A stretch of 64,000 bases of DNA from [Haemophilus] ducreyi (GTDB lineage Bacteria > Pseudomonadota > Gammaproteobacteria > Enterobacterales > Pasteurellaceae), in contig NZ_FOJC01000005.1 of assembly GCF_900109315.1 (NCBI RefSeq), positions 86,725 through 150,724 of the forward strand. Reading direction: 5' to 3'. Positions 1-9,026 of the stretch are shown in pieces. The notes beneath the pieces were generated by a model. That model ran no database searches, was not told the origin of the DNA, and saw only the letters and a program-made list of their open reading frames with translations. Numbering within the stretch: position 1 is the first letter of the stretch; each line of letters starts with the position of its first letter. A program made the position numbers and the translations under genes.

Positions 1-371
1 CCAATAACTTCCTTAAACAACACAACACTCGCAAAAATCATAATAAAGGAAGAAAGCGGGGTAATTACTTGGCTTGCTGCAGGTGGGATATAATGCAACG
101 CTAGATTAAATAAGAAAAAGTTACAAGATAAACCAAAAACGCCCAAAAGGATCAGTAAGAATTGTTTAGTATCAATTTGTTTAAAACTAGGTAGTTTTTT
201 CTTGAATAATAATATGAAAAAGGTGCCTACCATCGCACTAAAGAAGCGAAACCATACAATAGTTTGTACATCCATAGCGTGAAAAATAGGTTGTAATACT
301 ATTGGTAATAGTCCCCACATTATAACCGCTATCGTGGCTAGAAAGAATCCGAACAAAGGTGATTGTTTCAT
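1..371 (-). CDS. EamA/DMT-family transporter, C-terminus cut by window edge
   Basis: The reading frame opens at ATG 371-369 and runs off the left edge, so only about 123 N-terminal residues are visible. They begin MKQSPLFGFFLATIAVIMWG and show alternating hydrophobic helices (about residues 8-28, 35-57, 70-88, 95-115) with short basic loops (KKK near 59). This is the usual look of a 10-helix drug/metabolite transporter (EamA). It lies just downstream of rplU-rpmA, where E. coli has the DMT transporter yhbE. A terminator hairpin separates it from rpmA, so it probably has its own weak promoter. The substrate cannot be told from sequence. Confidence 0.75.
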   Translation of the reverse strand, partial: MKQSPLFGFFLATIAVIMWGLLPIVLQPIFHAMDVQTIVWFRFFSAMVGTFFILLFKKKLPSFKQIDTKQFLLILLGVFGLSCNFFLFNLALHYIPPAASQVITPLSSFIMIFASVVLFKEVI

Positions 372-418
372 TTTGATGTGATATAAGAAATAAAAAACAC
401 GAGCATAAAATAAAGAAA

Positions 419-444
419 AAGCCTCACTGAAATCAGTAAGGCTT
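419..444 (-). terminator. Terminator after rplU-rpmA
   Basis: A 10-bp stem (AGCCTTACTG paired with CAGTGAGGCT on the minus strand, one G-T pair) is followed by a T-rich run toward lower coordinates. It ends the ribosomal-protein transcript before the transporter gene. Confidence 0.8.
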
Positions 445-476
445 TCTATTCATATTGAAATGAACGTAAGTCGCTA

Positions 477-734
477 TTATTCAGCAACGATGCTTACATA
501 TTTACGATTTTTCTCGCCTTTCACTTCAAATTTAACTTTACCATCTGCTGTCGCAAATAATGTATGGTCTTTACCCATACCAACATTTGAACCTGCGTGG
601 AATTTAGTACCACGTTGACGAACAATAATGCTACCCGCTAATACAGATTCTCCACCGAAACGTTTAACACCAAGGCGTTTAGCTTCAGAATCACGACCAT
701 TACGAGTTGAACCACCAGCTTTTTTAGTTGCCAT
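477..734 (-). CDS. rpmA: 50S ribosomal protein L27
   Basis: An 85-residue protein starting [20 protein letters not shown], the hallmark L27 N-terminus that reaches the peptidyl-transferase centre of the 50S subunit. It also has the family core [15 protein letters not shown]. Length equals the E. coli protein. It is the second gene of the rplU-rpmA operon, 20 bases after rplU, and is followed by a strong terminator. No N-terminal extension of the kind cleaved by Prp in Firmicutes is present. Confidence 0.98.
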
Positions 735-754
735 CTACTTGATCTCCTCTGAAA

Positions 755-1066
755 TTATGCTTGAATCCCAGTGATTTTCACTTCGGTGAACCACTGACGA
801 TGACCTTGTTGTTTACGGCTATGTTTACGACGACGGAATTTAACGATTTTAATTTTATCGCCACGACCTTGCGCTACAACTTCAGCCATTACTTTCGCAC
901 CTGCAACTACTGGTGCACCAATTTTAATATCTTCACCATTAACGACCATTAACACTGAATCGAATTCAACTTTTTCACCTGTTGCTAATTCAAGTTTTTC
1001 TAAACGAACGACTTGACCTTCACTTACTCGGTGTTGTTTGCCGCCACTTTGGAAAATTGCGTACAT
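755..1066 (-). CDS. rplU: 50S ribosomal protein L21
   Basis: A 103-residue protein, the same length as E. coli L21, starting [18 protein letters not shown] and carrying the conserved [21 protein letters not shown] tract that contacts 23S rRNA. It is the first gene of the rplU-rpmA operon. A sigma-70 promoter lies about 75 bases upstream, and the leader between them holds a strong hairpin (1085-1110) that could serve in regulation. Confidence 0.98.
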   Translation of the reverse strand: MYAIFQSGGKQHRVSEGQVVRLEKLELATGEKVEFDSVLMVVNGEDIKIGAPVVAGAKVMAEVVAQGRGDKIKIVKFRRRKHSRKQQGHRQWFTEVKITGIQA

Positions 1067-1084
1067 TATTTACTCCGCTAATTT

Positions 1085-1110
1085 GTGCCTATTGCGTATA
1101 ACTTAGGCAC
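1085..1110 (-). promoter_or_regulatory. Hairpin in the rplU 5' leader
   Basis: A perfect 7-bp stem (GTGCCTA with TAGGCAC) closes a 12-base loop, inside the transcribed leader between the rplU promoter and its start codon. It lacks a T-run, so it is not a simple terminator. Leader structures often mediate autoregulation of ribosomal-protein operons; that role here is inference. Confidence 0.45.
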
Positions 1111-1138
1111 TATTAAATTCATATAAAATAGGTTGCTA

Positions 1139-1167
1139 ATTATACGCAAAGACGATACAAAGAGCAA
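1139..1167 (-). promoter_or_regulatory. Sigma-70 promoter of rplU-rpmA
   Basis: On the minus strand, TTGCTC (1167-1162), a 17-base spacer and a perfect TATAAT (1144-1139). It is the only good match upstream of rplU and predicts a leader of about 65 nt. Confidence 0.75.
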
Positions 1168-1291
1168 GAATGATTTTGATAAAAAATTAAAAAATTGTGC
1201 GTGATATTTGATAAGGTTCGCTTTGCATTTTATTTTATCTTTTCTCGCATATTTAATCGCCAATAAAGCGCGGTCATTTATTTTTCAATAT

Positions 1292-1319
1292 TTGCAAATC
1301 TAAGATAAATAGCTACAAT
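1292..1319 (+). promoter_or_regulatory. Sigma-70 promoter of slyD
   Basis: TTGCAA (1292-1297), a 16-base spacer and TACAAT (1314-1319), ending 38 bases before the slyD start codon. Confidence 0.6.
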
Positions 1320-1357
1320 GCTTACTGTCTCTACCTCAATAACAAAGGAATCTTTTA

Positions 1358-1927
1358 ATGAAAATTACAAAAAATGTTGTACCTAGTATCGCTTATCAAG
1401 TACGTACTCAAGACGGTGTATTAGTCGATGAAGCGCCTGTTAATCAGCCGTTAGAATACCTACACGGCCACAACAATTTGGTAGAGGGCTTAGAAAAAGC
1501 ACTTGAAGAAAAAGCGGTTGGTGATGTATTTGAAGTGCGGGTAAAACCAGAAGAAGGCTACGGTGAATACAACGAAAATATGGTACAACGTGTAACAAAA
1601 GATGTATTTATGGGCGTGGATGAATTAGAAGTCGGTATGCGTTTTATTGCAGACACTGATTTAGGTCCTTTACCTGTAGTGATCACCGCAGTAGAAGGCG
1701 ATGAAGTGGTCGTTGATGGTAACCATATGTTAGCTGGCCAAGAATTATTATTCTCTGTTGAAGTTGTGGCTATCCGTAAAGCGACTGAAGAAGAGATTGC
1801 ACACGGCCATATTCACACTGATGAACACGGCTGTTGCGGTGGACATGGTGATGAAGAAGGCGGTTGCTGTAACGAGCACGATGAACATCATAATCATGGT
1901 AACTGTGGTTGTAACGACCATCACTAA
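1358..1927 (+). CDS. slyD: FKBP-type peptidyl-prolyl isomerase SlyD
   Basis: 189 residues (E. coli 196). The FKBP fold is split by the insert-in-flap chaperone domain: residues 1-65 carry the YLHGHNNLVEGLEKAL signature, about 70-125 form the insert, then the fold closes. The C-terminal tail from about 145 is packed with His and Cys (CCGGHG, GGCCNEHDEHHNHGNCGC), the metal-binding region that delivers nickel to [NiFe]-hydrogenase maturation and binds other soft metals. The protein is cytoplasmic and has a good RBS (AAGGAATC). It is flanked by its own promoter and terminator, so it is monocistronic. Confidence 0.96.
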   Translation: MKITKNVVPSIAYQVRTQDGVLVDEAPVNQPLEYLHGHNNLVEGLEKALEEKAVGDVFEVRVKPEEGYGEYNENMVQRVTKDVFMGVDELEVGMRFIADTDLGPLPVVITAVEGDEVVVDGNHMLAGQELLFSVEVVAIRKATEEEIAHGHIHTDEHGCCGGHGDEEGGCCNEHDEHHNHGNCGCNDHH

Positions 1928-1944
1928 TTTTAGGTTTGCTCACT

Positions 1945-1974
1945 GGCACAAACATTTTTTGTTTGTGCCTTTTA
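1945..1974 (+). terminator. Terminator of slyD
   Basis: GGCACAAAC and GTTTGTGCC form a 9-bp stem around a 7-base loop, followed by TTTTATTATTTTTT. Confidence 0.85.
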
Positions 1975-2122
1975 TTATTTTTTCAACAGCAATTAATCCC
2001 TTGAAAGCTATCGCAAAAATAAGCATTATAACTAGATAAATTGAATGATTAGCGAAGCAAGCGGTCATATAAACTTAATATAATTTGCAATAAAAGAAAC
2101 AAGATGATTTTGAGGTGTTTAG

Positions 2123-3457
2123 ATGGCAGAACGTAAATATTTTGGCACTGATGGCGTGCGTGGAAAAGTAGGTCAATTTCCGATTACACCTGATTTCGCA
2201 TTAAAGCTAGGTTGGGCAGCGGGTAAAATTTTAGCAACACAAGGAACCAAGCAAGTATTAATAGGGAAAGATACTCGTATTTCAGGCTATATGTTAGAAT
2301 CTGCTTTAGAAGCGGGCTTAGCTGCTGCGGGTCTTTCTGCTGCGTTTGTTGGGCCAATGCCGACTCCAGCAGTAGCATATCTGACGCGAACTTTTCGAGC
2401 GGAAGCTGGCATTGTTATCTCTGCATCGCATAATCCATATTATGATAATGGCATAAAATTCTTTTCTGCCAATGGTGAAAAATTACCAGACGAAGTCGAA
2501 GAAGCTATTGAGGCGTTGTTGGATCAACCGATGGACTATGTCGAATCCGATCAATTAGGTAAAGCCATTCGGATTAATGATGCTGCTGGTCGTTATATCG
2601 AATTCTGCAAAGGCACTTTCCCTGCTGATGCTAGTTTAAAAGGCTATAAAATAGTAGTCGATTGTGCACACGGTGCAACTTATCATATTGCGCCGAATGT
2701 TATGCGTGAGCTAGGGGCAGAAGTAATTGAAATCGGCACCCATCCAAATGGTTTGAATATCAATGATAAATGTGGTGCTACAGATATCAGCACGTTACAA
2801 CAAGCTGTTTTAGCCTCAAAGGCTGATCTTGGTGTCGCCTATGATGGTGATGGTGATCGGATTATTATGGTCGATCATTTAGGCAATAAAGTCGATGGCG
2901 ATCAAATTCTATTTATCATTGCTCGTGAAGCATTATGTTCCGGTAAATTGAAAGGCGGTGTGGTCGGCACGTTAATGAGTAATATGGGATTAGAGATAGC
3001 ATTGAAGCATTTAGCCATTCCATTTACGCGCGCTAATGTAGGTGATCGTTACGTACTAGAACAATTAAAAGAAAAAAATTGGAAGCTCGGCGGAGAAAAT
3101 TCCGGGCATATCATTGTCTTAGACAAAAATACTACGGGGGACGGTATCATTGCTTCATTAGAAGTATTAGCTGCAATGGAAGCACATAAAATGAGCTTAA
3201 ATGATTTAACACACGCAGTGCCATTATTTCCACAAGTATTATTAAATGTTCGTTTTGATGGTGGTAACAATCCATTAGAAAACGCAGCCGTGAAAGCTCT
3301 TGCTAAAGATATTGAAACGCGTTTAGTTGGCAAAGGTCGTATTCTGCTACGTAAATCCGGTACAGAACCGCTAATTCGTGTAATGGTGGAATGTGAAGAT
3401 GCCGTTTTAGCACAACAATATGCGGAAGAAATTGTCTCTGCAATACAACACCATTAA
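2123..3457 (+). CDS. glmM: Phosphoglucosamine mutase
   Basis: 444 residues, the E. coli length. It converts glucosamine-6-phosphate to glucosamine-1-phosphate for UDP-GlcNAc, and so for peptidoglycan and LPS. Visible signatures are FGTDGVRG at the N-terminus, the phosphoserine loop [11 protein letters not shown] with active Ser102, the Mg-binding loop DGDGDR near 241, and the C-terminal phosphate-binding loop [14 protein letters not shown]. In E. coli it follows folP; here it stands alone after slyD. A TATAAT lies at 2079-2084 without a clear -35. Confidence 0.97.
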   Translation: MAERKYFGTDGVRGKVGQFPITPDFALKLGWAAGKILATQGTKQVLIGKDTRISGYMLESALEAGLAAAGLSAAFVGPMPTPAVAYLTRTFRAEAGIVISASHNPYYDNGIKFFSANGEKLPDEVEEAIEALLDQPMDYVESDQLGKAIRINDAAGRYIEFCKGTFPADASLKGYKIVVDCAHGATYHIAPNVMRELGAEVIEIGTHPNGLNINDKCGATDISTLQQAVLASKADLGVAYDGDGDRIIMVDHLGNKVDGDQILFIIAREALCSGKLKGGVVGTLMSNMGLEIALKHLAIPFTRANVGDRYVLEQLKEKNWKLGGENSGHIIVLDKNTTGDGIIASLEVLAAMEAHKMSLNDLTHAVPLFPQVLLNVRFDGGNNPLENAAVKALAKDIETRLVGKGRILLRKSGTEPLIRVMVECEDAVLAQQYAEEIVSAIQHH

Positions 3458-3574
3458 TACATTGCAAGCGGTCTGCTTTTAGCAATATGTTACGATAAAA
3501 TAACCGCGTTATTGTTATGATTTAAGTATAATAAGTAACCCTAATTTAATCGCCTAGAAGTGAGAGGTTCTCTG

Positions 3575-4234
3575 ATGACTCAACAAGAAATGAAAAAAAT
3601 TGCGGCCCAAGCTGCTCTTCAATTTGTTAAACCAGATACGATAATCGGTGTGGGAAGTGGTTCCACTGTCAATTGCTTTATTGATGCCCTTGCCTCAATC
3701 AAAGATGAGATTAAAGGTGCCGTAGCGGCCTCTAAAGCATCAGAGGATCGGTTGCGTGCAATGGGTATTGAGGTGTTTAACGCTAATGAAGTTGCGGGAT
3801 TAGATGTATATATTGATGGTGCTGATGAAATCACGCCACAAGGTGCAATGATAAAAGGTGGCGGCGCAGCATTAACGCGTGAAAAAATCGTCAGTTCGCT
3901 TGCTAAACAATTTATCTGTATGGTCGATAGTTCGAAACAAGTTGACGTATTAGGTTCTAGTTTTCCATTGCCGGTGGAAGTAATCCCGATGGCTCGTTCT
4001 TATGTTGCCCGCCAACTAGTTGCCTTAGGTGGATCACCCGAATATCGCGAAGGTGTTGTTACTGATAATGGCAATGTTATTTTAGATGTGCATAATTTTA
4101 ATATTTATGAACCGCTTAAAATGGAACACACTATTAATAATATTGCTGGCGTAGTAACTAATGGTATCTTTGCACAACGTTATGCCAATATCATCATTGT
4201 AGGCACAGCTGAAGGTGCAAAAATTATCAAATAG
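3575..4234 (+). CDS. rpiA: Ribose-5-phosphate isomerase A
   Basis: 219 residues. It interconverts ribose-5-phosphate and ribulose-5-phosphate in the non-oxidative pentose phosphate path. Active-site landmarks are GVGSGST (about 25-31), DGADE with Asp81 and Asp84, and [11 protein letters not shown] with Lys94 and Glu103. The frame is open from a GTG at 3560, but the ATG at 3575 is chosen. It has AGAGGT seven bases upstream and gives the family N-terminus MTQQEMKK, matching the usual length of about 219. Confidence 0.96.
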   Translation: MTQQEMKKIAAQAALQFVKPDTIIGVGSGSTVNCFIDALASIKDEIKGAVAASKASEDRLRAMGIEVFNANEVAGLDVYIDGADEITPQGAMIKGGGAALTREKIVSSLAKQFICMVDSSKQVDVLGSSFPLPVEVIPMARSYVARQLVALGGSPEYREGVVTDNGNVILDVHNFNIYEPLKMEHTINNIAGVVTNGIFAQRYANIIIVGTAEGAKIIK

Positions 4235-4278
4235 TTTTCCGTTATATACACGCTAAAATAACTATAAGCATAAAAAAT

Positions 4279-4327
4279 AAAGCGGTAAATTTTTAGCAAT
4301 TTTTTGCAAGAAATCCACCGCTTTTTT
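4279..4327. terminator. Bidirectional terminator made of inverted uptake-signal cores
   Basis: AAAGCGGT and ACCGCTTT bracket an inner complementary AT-rich stem, with T-runs on both strands. It sits between the convergent rpiA and znuA genes. The stem halves are uptake-signal cores. Confidence 0.8.
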
Positions 4328-4345
4328 AATACTATTCAGAATACA

Positions 4346-5248
4346 TTATTGCGTTAAGCATTGACTAAATTCATCTGCAATCGCTTGTAAAAATTGCGGA
4401 TACGCCGTTTTACTTAACTTCACTTTGGCACCTAATGGATCTAACTGCCCAACCTTAACCGCAGTACTCTTACTTAAACTATCAATCACTTTTGGCGTAA
4501 ATTGAGGTTCGGCAAATAAACATTGTGCTTTATGCGCCGCAATATTTTCTTTAATCGCATTCAAGGTTTTTGCACCTGGTGCAATAGTTGGGTTAATGGT
4601 AAATGAACCTAGAGAGGTTAGCCCATATGCACGCTCAAAATAACCATACGCATCGTGGAAAGTATAATAACCTTTATCTTTTACCGCTTGTAGCTGTTGG
4701 ATTATTTCATTACTTTTATCCGCTAAATTTGCTTTGAAAGCGGCTAGATTTTCTGCAATTTTTGCTTTTTTCTCAGGTAATTGTGCGGTTAAACGTTCAG
4801 CAATCTGTTCTGCCGCAAGTTGACTCGCTTCAGGTGAAAACCAAATATGCCAGTCTTTATCGTGATGATGGCCATGAATATGCCCATGATCGTGGTCATG
4901 GTGATCCTTTTTCTTGGTCGCATCTACAATCATTTTAATGCCCGGTACATCTTCTAGGCGTAACACTTTTTCTTTTGGTAACTTATCAATACTTTTTTCT
5001 AAAAAGGCTTCTAAACTATCGCCAACCCAAACGACTAGTTGTGCTGATTTTAATTTCTCAATATCAGAAGGCTTTAAACTGTAATCGTGTGGCGAAGCTG
5101 TTACAGGTAATAGGACTTTGGTTTCAGTCACACCATCAGTAATCGCATTTGCAATGAAGCCCAACGGTTTAATTGAGGTTAATACATCCGCATTTGCGAC
5201 TGTCGTTACGCCTAACATCGCAAGCGTCAACACTGTTTTCTTAAACAT
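4346..5248 (-). CDS. znuA: Zinc ABC transporter periplasmic binding protein ZnuA
   Basis: 300 residues with a Sec signal peptide (MFKKTVLTLAMLGVTTVANA, cut near 20). Cluster 9 solute-binding fold: ASPHDYSLKPSD in the N-terminal lobe, then a His/Asp-rich loop at about 115-135 (HHDHDHGHIHGHHH) typical of zinc rather than manganese binders, then the conserved FHDAYGYF and C-terminal AEPQF. It captures periplasmic zinc for ZnuBC, which is not in this window, as often in Pasteurellaceae. An ATTATCATAAT palindrome at 5314-5324 resembles part of a Zur operator but is too weak to call. Confidence 0.95.
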   Translation of the reverse strand: MFKKTVLTLAMLGVTTVANADVLTSIKPLGFIANAITDGVTETKVLLPVTASPHDYSLKPSDIEKLKSAQLVVWVGDSLEAFLEKSIDKLPKEKVLRLEDVPGIKMIVDATKKKDHHDHDHGHIHGHHHDKDWHIWFSPEASQLAAEQIAERLTAQLPEKKAKIAENLAAFKANLADKSNEIIQQLQAVKDKGYYTFHDAYGYFERAYGLTSLGSFTINPTIAPGAKTLNAIKENIAAHKAQCLFAEPQFTPKVIDSLSKSTAVKVGQLDPLGAKVKLSKTAYPQFLQAIADEFSQCLTQ

Positions 5249-5395
5249 AAAAATTTCCTTCTTTAAAAATAAAGTCCACTGATTCTATCAGACTTTATCA
5301 AAACGATCACTTTATTATCATAATTTTTTTATGGGTATTTTTTACCCTCTATTTTCTATATACTAGCGATCAACTTTTTTGTTATTGTTACGCTT

Positions 5396-6859
5396 ATGAA
5401 ATACCGAGATTTACGCGAATTCTTAAATTTACTTGAACAACAAGGTGAGTTAGTCAGAGTAAAACAAGAGATTGATCCTTATTTAGAAATGGCTGAAATT
5501 GCTGATCGCACGCTACGGAAAGCGGGGCCTGCAATTCTGTTTGAAAATCCAAAAGGTTATCAAATGCCTGTTTTATGTAATTTATTTGGCACCCCCAAAC
5601 GTGTGGCACTCGGTATGGGGCAAGAAAATACTCAAGCGTTACGTGAATTAGGCAAATTACTCGCGTTTTTAAAAGAACCAGAACCACCCAAAGGCTTTAA
5701 AGAGTTGTTAGGGCAACTGCCACAATGGAAACAAATTTTAAATATGCCGAGTAAAACTCGAGATAACGCCTCTTGCCAACAAATTGTCATTGAAGGTGAT
5801 GCGGTCAATTTATATGATTTACCCATTATGCATTGTCACGAAGAAGACATTGCACCATTAATTACTTGGGGCCTCACGATTACACAAGGTCCACACAAAA
5901 AACGGCAAAATCTAGGTATCTACCGCCAACAATTAATCGCCAAAAATAAATTAATTATGCGTTGGCTTTCACATCGTGGTGGCGCATTAGATTTTCAAGA
6001 ATGGAAAGCTACGTATCCAGATAAACCCTTTCCGGTTTCTGTCGCTATTGGGGCTGATCCGGCTACTATTTTGGCAGCCGTTACGCCTATTCCTGATACA
6101 TTATCTGAATATGCGTTTGCCGGCTTATTACGCGGTCATAGAACTGAAGTCATCAAGCCTATCAGCAATCCATTAGACGTGCCTGCCAGTGCAGAGATTG
6201 TTTTAGAAGGCTATATAGATGTAAATGAAACCGCATTAGAAGGTCCTTATGGTGATCACACCGGCTATTATAATGAACAAGAGTATTTCCCTGTCTTTAC
6301 CGTTACACACATTACAATGCGAAAAGACGCCATTTATCATTCAACTTACACGGGGCGACCACCTGATGAACCGGCCGTGTTAGGGGAAGCATTAAATGAA
6401 GTTTTTATCCCCATCTTACAAAAACAATTCCCAGAAATCGTTGATTTTTATTTACCACCTGAAGGGTGTTCCTATCGTTTAGCCGTAGTAACCATTAAAA
6501 AACAATACGCAGGGCATGCTAAACGTGTAATGATGGGCATTTGGTCATTTCTTCGCCAATTTATGTACACTAAATTTGTGATTGTCTGCGATGATGATAT
6601 TAATGCGCGTGATTGGAAAGATGTAATTTGGGCCATCACCACTCGTTGTGATCCTAGCCGTGACACTACCTTGATTGAAAACACGCCGATTGACTATTTG
6701 GACTTCGCTTCACCGATTGCAGGCCTAGGTTCAAAAATGGGAATTGACGCCACAAATAAATGGAATGGCGAAACAATACGCGAATGGGGAAAACCTATTA
6801 CAAAAAATCAACAAGTCGTACAACATATTGATGAACTTTGGGATCAATTAGGTTTATAA
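5396..6859 (+). CDS. ubiD: 4-hydroxy-3-polyprenylbenzoate decarboxylase UbiD
   Basis: 487 residues (E. coli 497). It uses prenylated FMN, supplied by UbiX, to decarboxylate 3-octaprenyl-4-hydroxybenzoate in ubiquinone synthesis. Family hallmarks are [22 protein letters not shown] at the start, [12 protein letters not shown], the YTGRPPDEP stretch and the [14 protein letters not shown] segment. It is soluble or peripheral. It is monocistronic and ends in an inverted-USS terminator. The start has no strong RBS, but the N-terminus matches the family exactly. Confidence 0.96.
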   Translation: MKYRDLREFLNLLEQQGELVRVKQEIDPYLEMAEIADRTLRKAGPAILFENPKGYQMPVLCNLFGTPKRVALGMGQENTQALRELGKLLAFLKEPEPPKGFKELLGQLPQWKQILNMPSKTRDNASCQQIVIEGDAVNLYDLPIMHCHEEDIAPLITWGLTITQGPHKKRQNLGIYRQQLIAKNKLIMRWLSHRGGALDFQEWKATYPDKPFPVSVAIGADPATILAAVTPIPDTLSEYAFAGLLRGHRTEVIKPISNPLDVPASAEIVLEGYIDVNETALEGPYGDHTGYYNEQEYFPVFTVTHITMRKDAIYHSTYTGRPPDEPAVLGEALNEVFIPILQKQFPEIVDFYLPPEGCSYRLAVVTIKKQYAGHAKRVMMGIWSFLRQFMYTKFVIVCDDDINARDWKDVIWAITTRCDPSRDTTLIENTPIDYLDFASPIAGLGSKMGIDATNKWNGETIREWGKPITKNQQVVQHIDELWDQLGL

Positions 6860-6883
6860 TTAGCAAACTCGCTATGGAAGTAT

Positions 6884-6927
6884 AAGCGGTGGATTTTAAA
6901 CGTTTTTTATCAAAAATTTACCGCTTA
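6884..6927 (+). terminator. Inverted uptake-signal terminator after ubiD
   Basis: AAGCGGT and ACCGCTT flank partly complementary AT-rich arms (GGATTTT with AAAATTT). The T-run is weak. Confidence 0.6.
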
Positions 6928-7008
6928 TTGCCTTTTGTGATTGAACACTAGATTCACACCCACAAGGTGTGATTATTTTTATAACCTCAGTCTCTCAAAG
7001 GAGAATAT

Positions 7009-7530
7009 ATGTTATTGGTTAATATAACCTTTGCTGTTTTTTTTATTATCCGCCTATTTAGCCTAAGTATTTCCGTTCGGAATGAAAAAGCACTCATCAG
7101 AAAAGGGGCCATACAATATGGTGCTAAAAACTCAAAATTACTTGCTATTGCCCATGTTCTGTTTTACTTTTCTGCCATATTTGAAGCCAACTATTTAAAA
7201 CATTACTGGGATAAAATCAGCTTATTAGGTGCAATAGTCATGTTCTTTGCTTATCTTGCACTTTTCTGGGTGATTAAAGAACTAAAACAAATCTGGACAG
7301 TAAAACTTTATATTCTACCGACGCATCAAATTAACACTTCCATACTTTTCAGAACGATCAGACATCCTAACTATTTTCTTAATATTATTCCCGAATTACT
7401 TGGCCTAGCACTACTCTGCCATTCTTGGTATACACTATTTGCGCTTTTCCCTATTTATTTAATGGTACTAAGCGTACGTATTTACCAAGAAGAAAGAGCC
7501 ATGAAACCGCTATTTGCCGCGACAAGATAA
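7009..7530 (+). CDS. Isoprenylcysteine-carboxyl-methyltransferase-like membrane protein
   Basis: 173 residues with about four to five membrane helices (1-18, 45-62, 72-92, 125-140, 145-160). Near the C-terminus it carries the SAM-binding signature of ICMT/PEMT-type methyltransferases: RHPNYF at about 121-126, followed by a paired EE (YQEERAM). Bacteria have no prenylated CaaX proteins, so the methyl acceptor is unknown; lipids or isoprenoids are possible. The RBS is good (AAGGAGAAT). It is monocistronic, between two terminators. Confidence 0.7.
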   Translation: MLLVNITFAVFFIIRLFSLSISVRNEKALIRKGAIQYGAKNSKLLAIAHVLFYFSAIFEANYLKHYWDKISLLGAIVMFFAYLALFWVIKELKQIWTVKLYILPTHQINTSILFRTIRHPNYFLNIIPELLGLALLCHSWYTLFALFPIYLMVLSVRIYQEERAMKPLFAATR

Positions 7531-7535
7531 AAATT

Positions 7536-7560
7536 AAGCCCCCATCATGTGGGGGCTTTT
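7536..7560. terminator. Bidirectional terminator
   Basis: AAGCCCCC and GGGGGCTT form an 8-bp GC-rich stem with a 7-base loop. Runs of T lie on both strands, serving the two convergent genes. Confidence 0.9.
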
Positions 7561-7561
7561 A

Positions 7562-8560
7562 TTATTCAACCAATTCAAACACCGGCGCTAAACCATAACC
7601 ATCTTTAGGCGTACGCTGATACGCTAAATTTAATAATGAATTAACCTCATTCCACGGCACTGTTAAGCTAATTTCACCCTCAGAAAAAGGCCCTAAAGCG
7701 TAAGGCGGATAAATAAATTTTATGCCATCATCAGTAAATAGAAAATCTTCCGCTATATAAAAATCACTTTCAAAAATAAAAGTCGTTGGTTGTTCTGCTA
7801 CTTTTGTGCTTCTCATTTGCACATAATATTTCCATAAAAGCGCTTTCAACGCTACTTGTTTTGCTTTCGCAAGTAAATCTTCCAATAAAATAATCCGCTT
7901 ATTATTAACGTCAATATTCAAATATCTCGTATAATAGTTATTATGCGCTCCGCCAGTATATTCATCATAATTTTGACTAAAAGTAACAATATTATGCCGT
8001 TGTCCCAAATAAATTGTTTCCGCAGTGCTTGAAATACCTAAGGTCACGCCTTCTTTTAAAGTGGCTAAATTTTCTGCATAATCTCTGGCTAATACCGCAT
8101 GCAAACGTGCTAATTCATCACCATCAATGTGGTTAATATCGATACTTGCAAGTTGATCAACCGGCGTTTTCGTATAACGCATTAGAATCTGTTTCGCTAA
8201 TAAATTATCTAACCAACTAAACCCTGTACTCGCCAAACTAACAAAATAATGTTGTTCTGCTGAAGAAATAGGATATAAGGCTGATTGATTAGCATTCATC
8301 TCAAATTTAATCCTGTCCGATTTCTCAAAAAACGGATAAATTTCGACCGCTAGCGATGGCACTTCTCCCTGTTCTGTTTGCACCAAGTGTGCTTTTAACT
8401 GTCTCAACATCTGTTGTGATTCAAGTAAAGCTTGCTTTAATTCCACGACTCTCCGTTCAGACTGATGTAACTTTTCAGCTAATATAGCTTTCTTTTTATT
8501 ATCACAAGCAGACAGAAATAACACACTAGCCAGCACAGCGGCTAAGGTTGATTTTTGCAT
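7562..8560 (-). CDS. Lipoprotein with RsiV-like DUF3298 domain
   Basis: 332 residues. The N-terminus MQKSTLAAVLASVLFLSAC is a lipoprotein signal with lipobox LSAC (Cys19), followed by a Lys-rich stretch and a coiled coil at about 25-65 (EKLHQSERRVVELKQALLESQQML). The C-terminal part holds YTGGAHNNYYTRYLNIDV and a closing beta-rich segment, YPPYALGPFSEGEISLTVPWNEV. Together these are the DUF3298 pattern known from RsiV and related secreted proteins. Function is unknown. It sits alone between a terminator and the rne leader. Confidence 0.75.
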   Translation of the reverse strand: MQKSTLAAVLASVLFLSACDNKKKAILAEKLHQSERRVVELKQALLESQQMLRQLKAHLVQTEQGEVPSLAVEIYPFFEKSDRIKFEMNANQSALYPISSAEQHYFVSLASTGFSWLDNLLAKQILMRYTKTPVDQLASIDINHIDGDELARLHAVLARDYAENLATLKEGVTLGISSTAETIYLGQRHNIVTFSQNYDEYTGGAHNNYYTRYLNIDVNNKRIILLEDLLAKAKQVALKALLWKYYVQMRSTKVAEQPTTFIFESDFYIAEDFLFTDDGIKFIYPPYALGPFSEGEISLTVPWNEVNSLLNLAYQRTPKDGYGLAPVFELVE

Positions 8561-9026
8561 AACAAACTCCTCACTGTTAACAATTCAACGGTAAAAAAAG
8601 AGCAAATCTATATCAAATTGCAATCACTTTCAACAAAATCCAACCTATGAATAAAACATATTTACCTTGCTTATTTAGTGATGAAAATGTAATAATAATG
8701 CGCTTTTTTACGCTCTTATTTATCAAGCAATTTTGCAAAAATAGCACAAAAAAGTACCGCTTGCTAAGGAGTAAAGAGATATATAACTATTTGATTCTGC
8801 AGTAAATTTGAGATAAGAAGAATTATACATAAGACAAGAATCATTGCGCCTTATACTCGCTGATTAAATAAATGCACGACAGTCGAGAGATTGCCCAATT
8901 ATCCAATAAGAAAAGGTATTCACCATAAAATAATGGATTTCCTCAAGCGTATTCCTATACCCTGAACAATAATTATTTAATCCTACCTCAGCAGTTCAAG
9001 ATAAAAATGCATAACGAGAAAACAGA
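8561..9026 (+). promoter_or_regulatory. Long non-coding leader region of rne
   Basis: 466 bases without a gene between two divergent genes, very AT-rich. It holds a TATACT at 8852-8857 that could be a -10, and one isolated uptake-signal core near 8755. In E. coli rne has a 361-nt leader through which RNase E represses its own mRNA. A long leader here would fit the same logic, but I cannot recognise the conserved hairpins. Confidence 0.35.

Noticed and set aside
1758..2039. Overlapping frames within slyD and the other long genes
   Set aside because: They are antisense or shifted shadows of the real genes, with no start signals, and their composition follows the host gene.
5314..5324. A Zur operator upstream of znuA
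   Set aside because: Only an ATTATCATAAT core is seen. The full GAAATGTTATA-type arms are absent, so the match is too weak to call.
8872..8928. An 18-codon frame in the rne leader
   Set aside because: It lacks a ribosome site and any recognisable sequence. Frames of this length are expected by chance.
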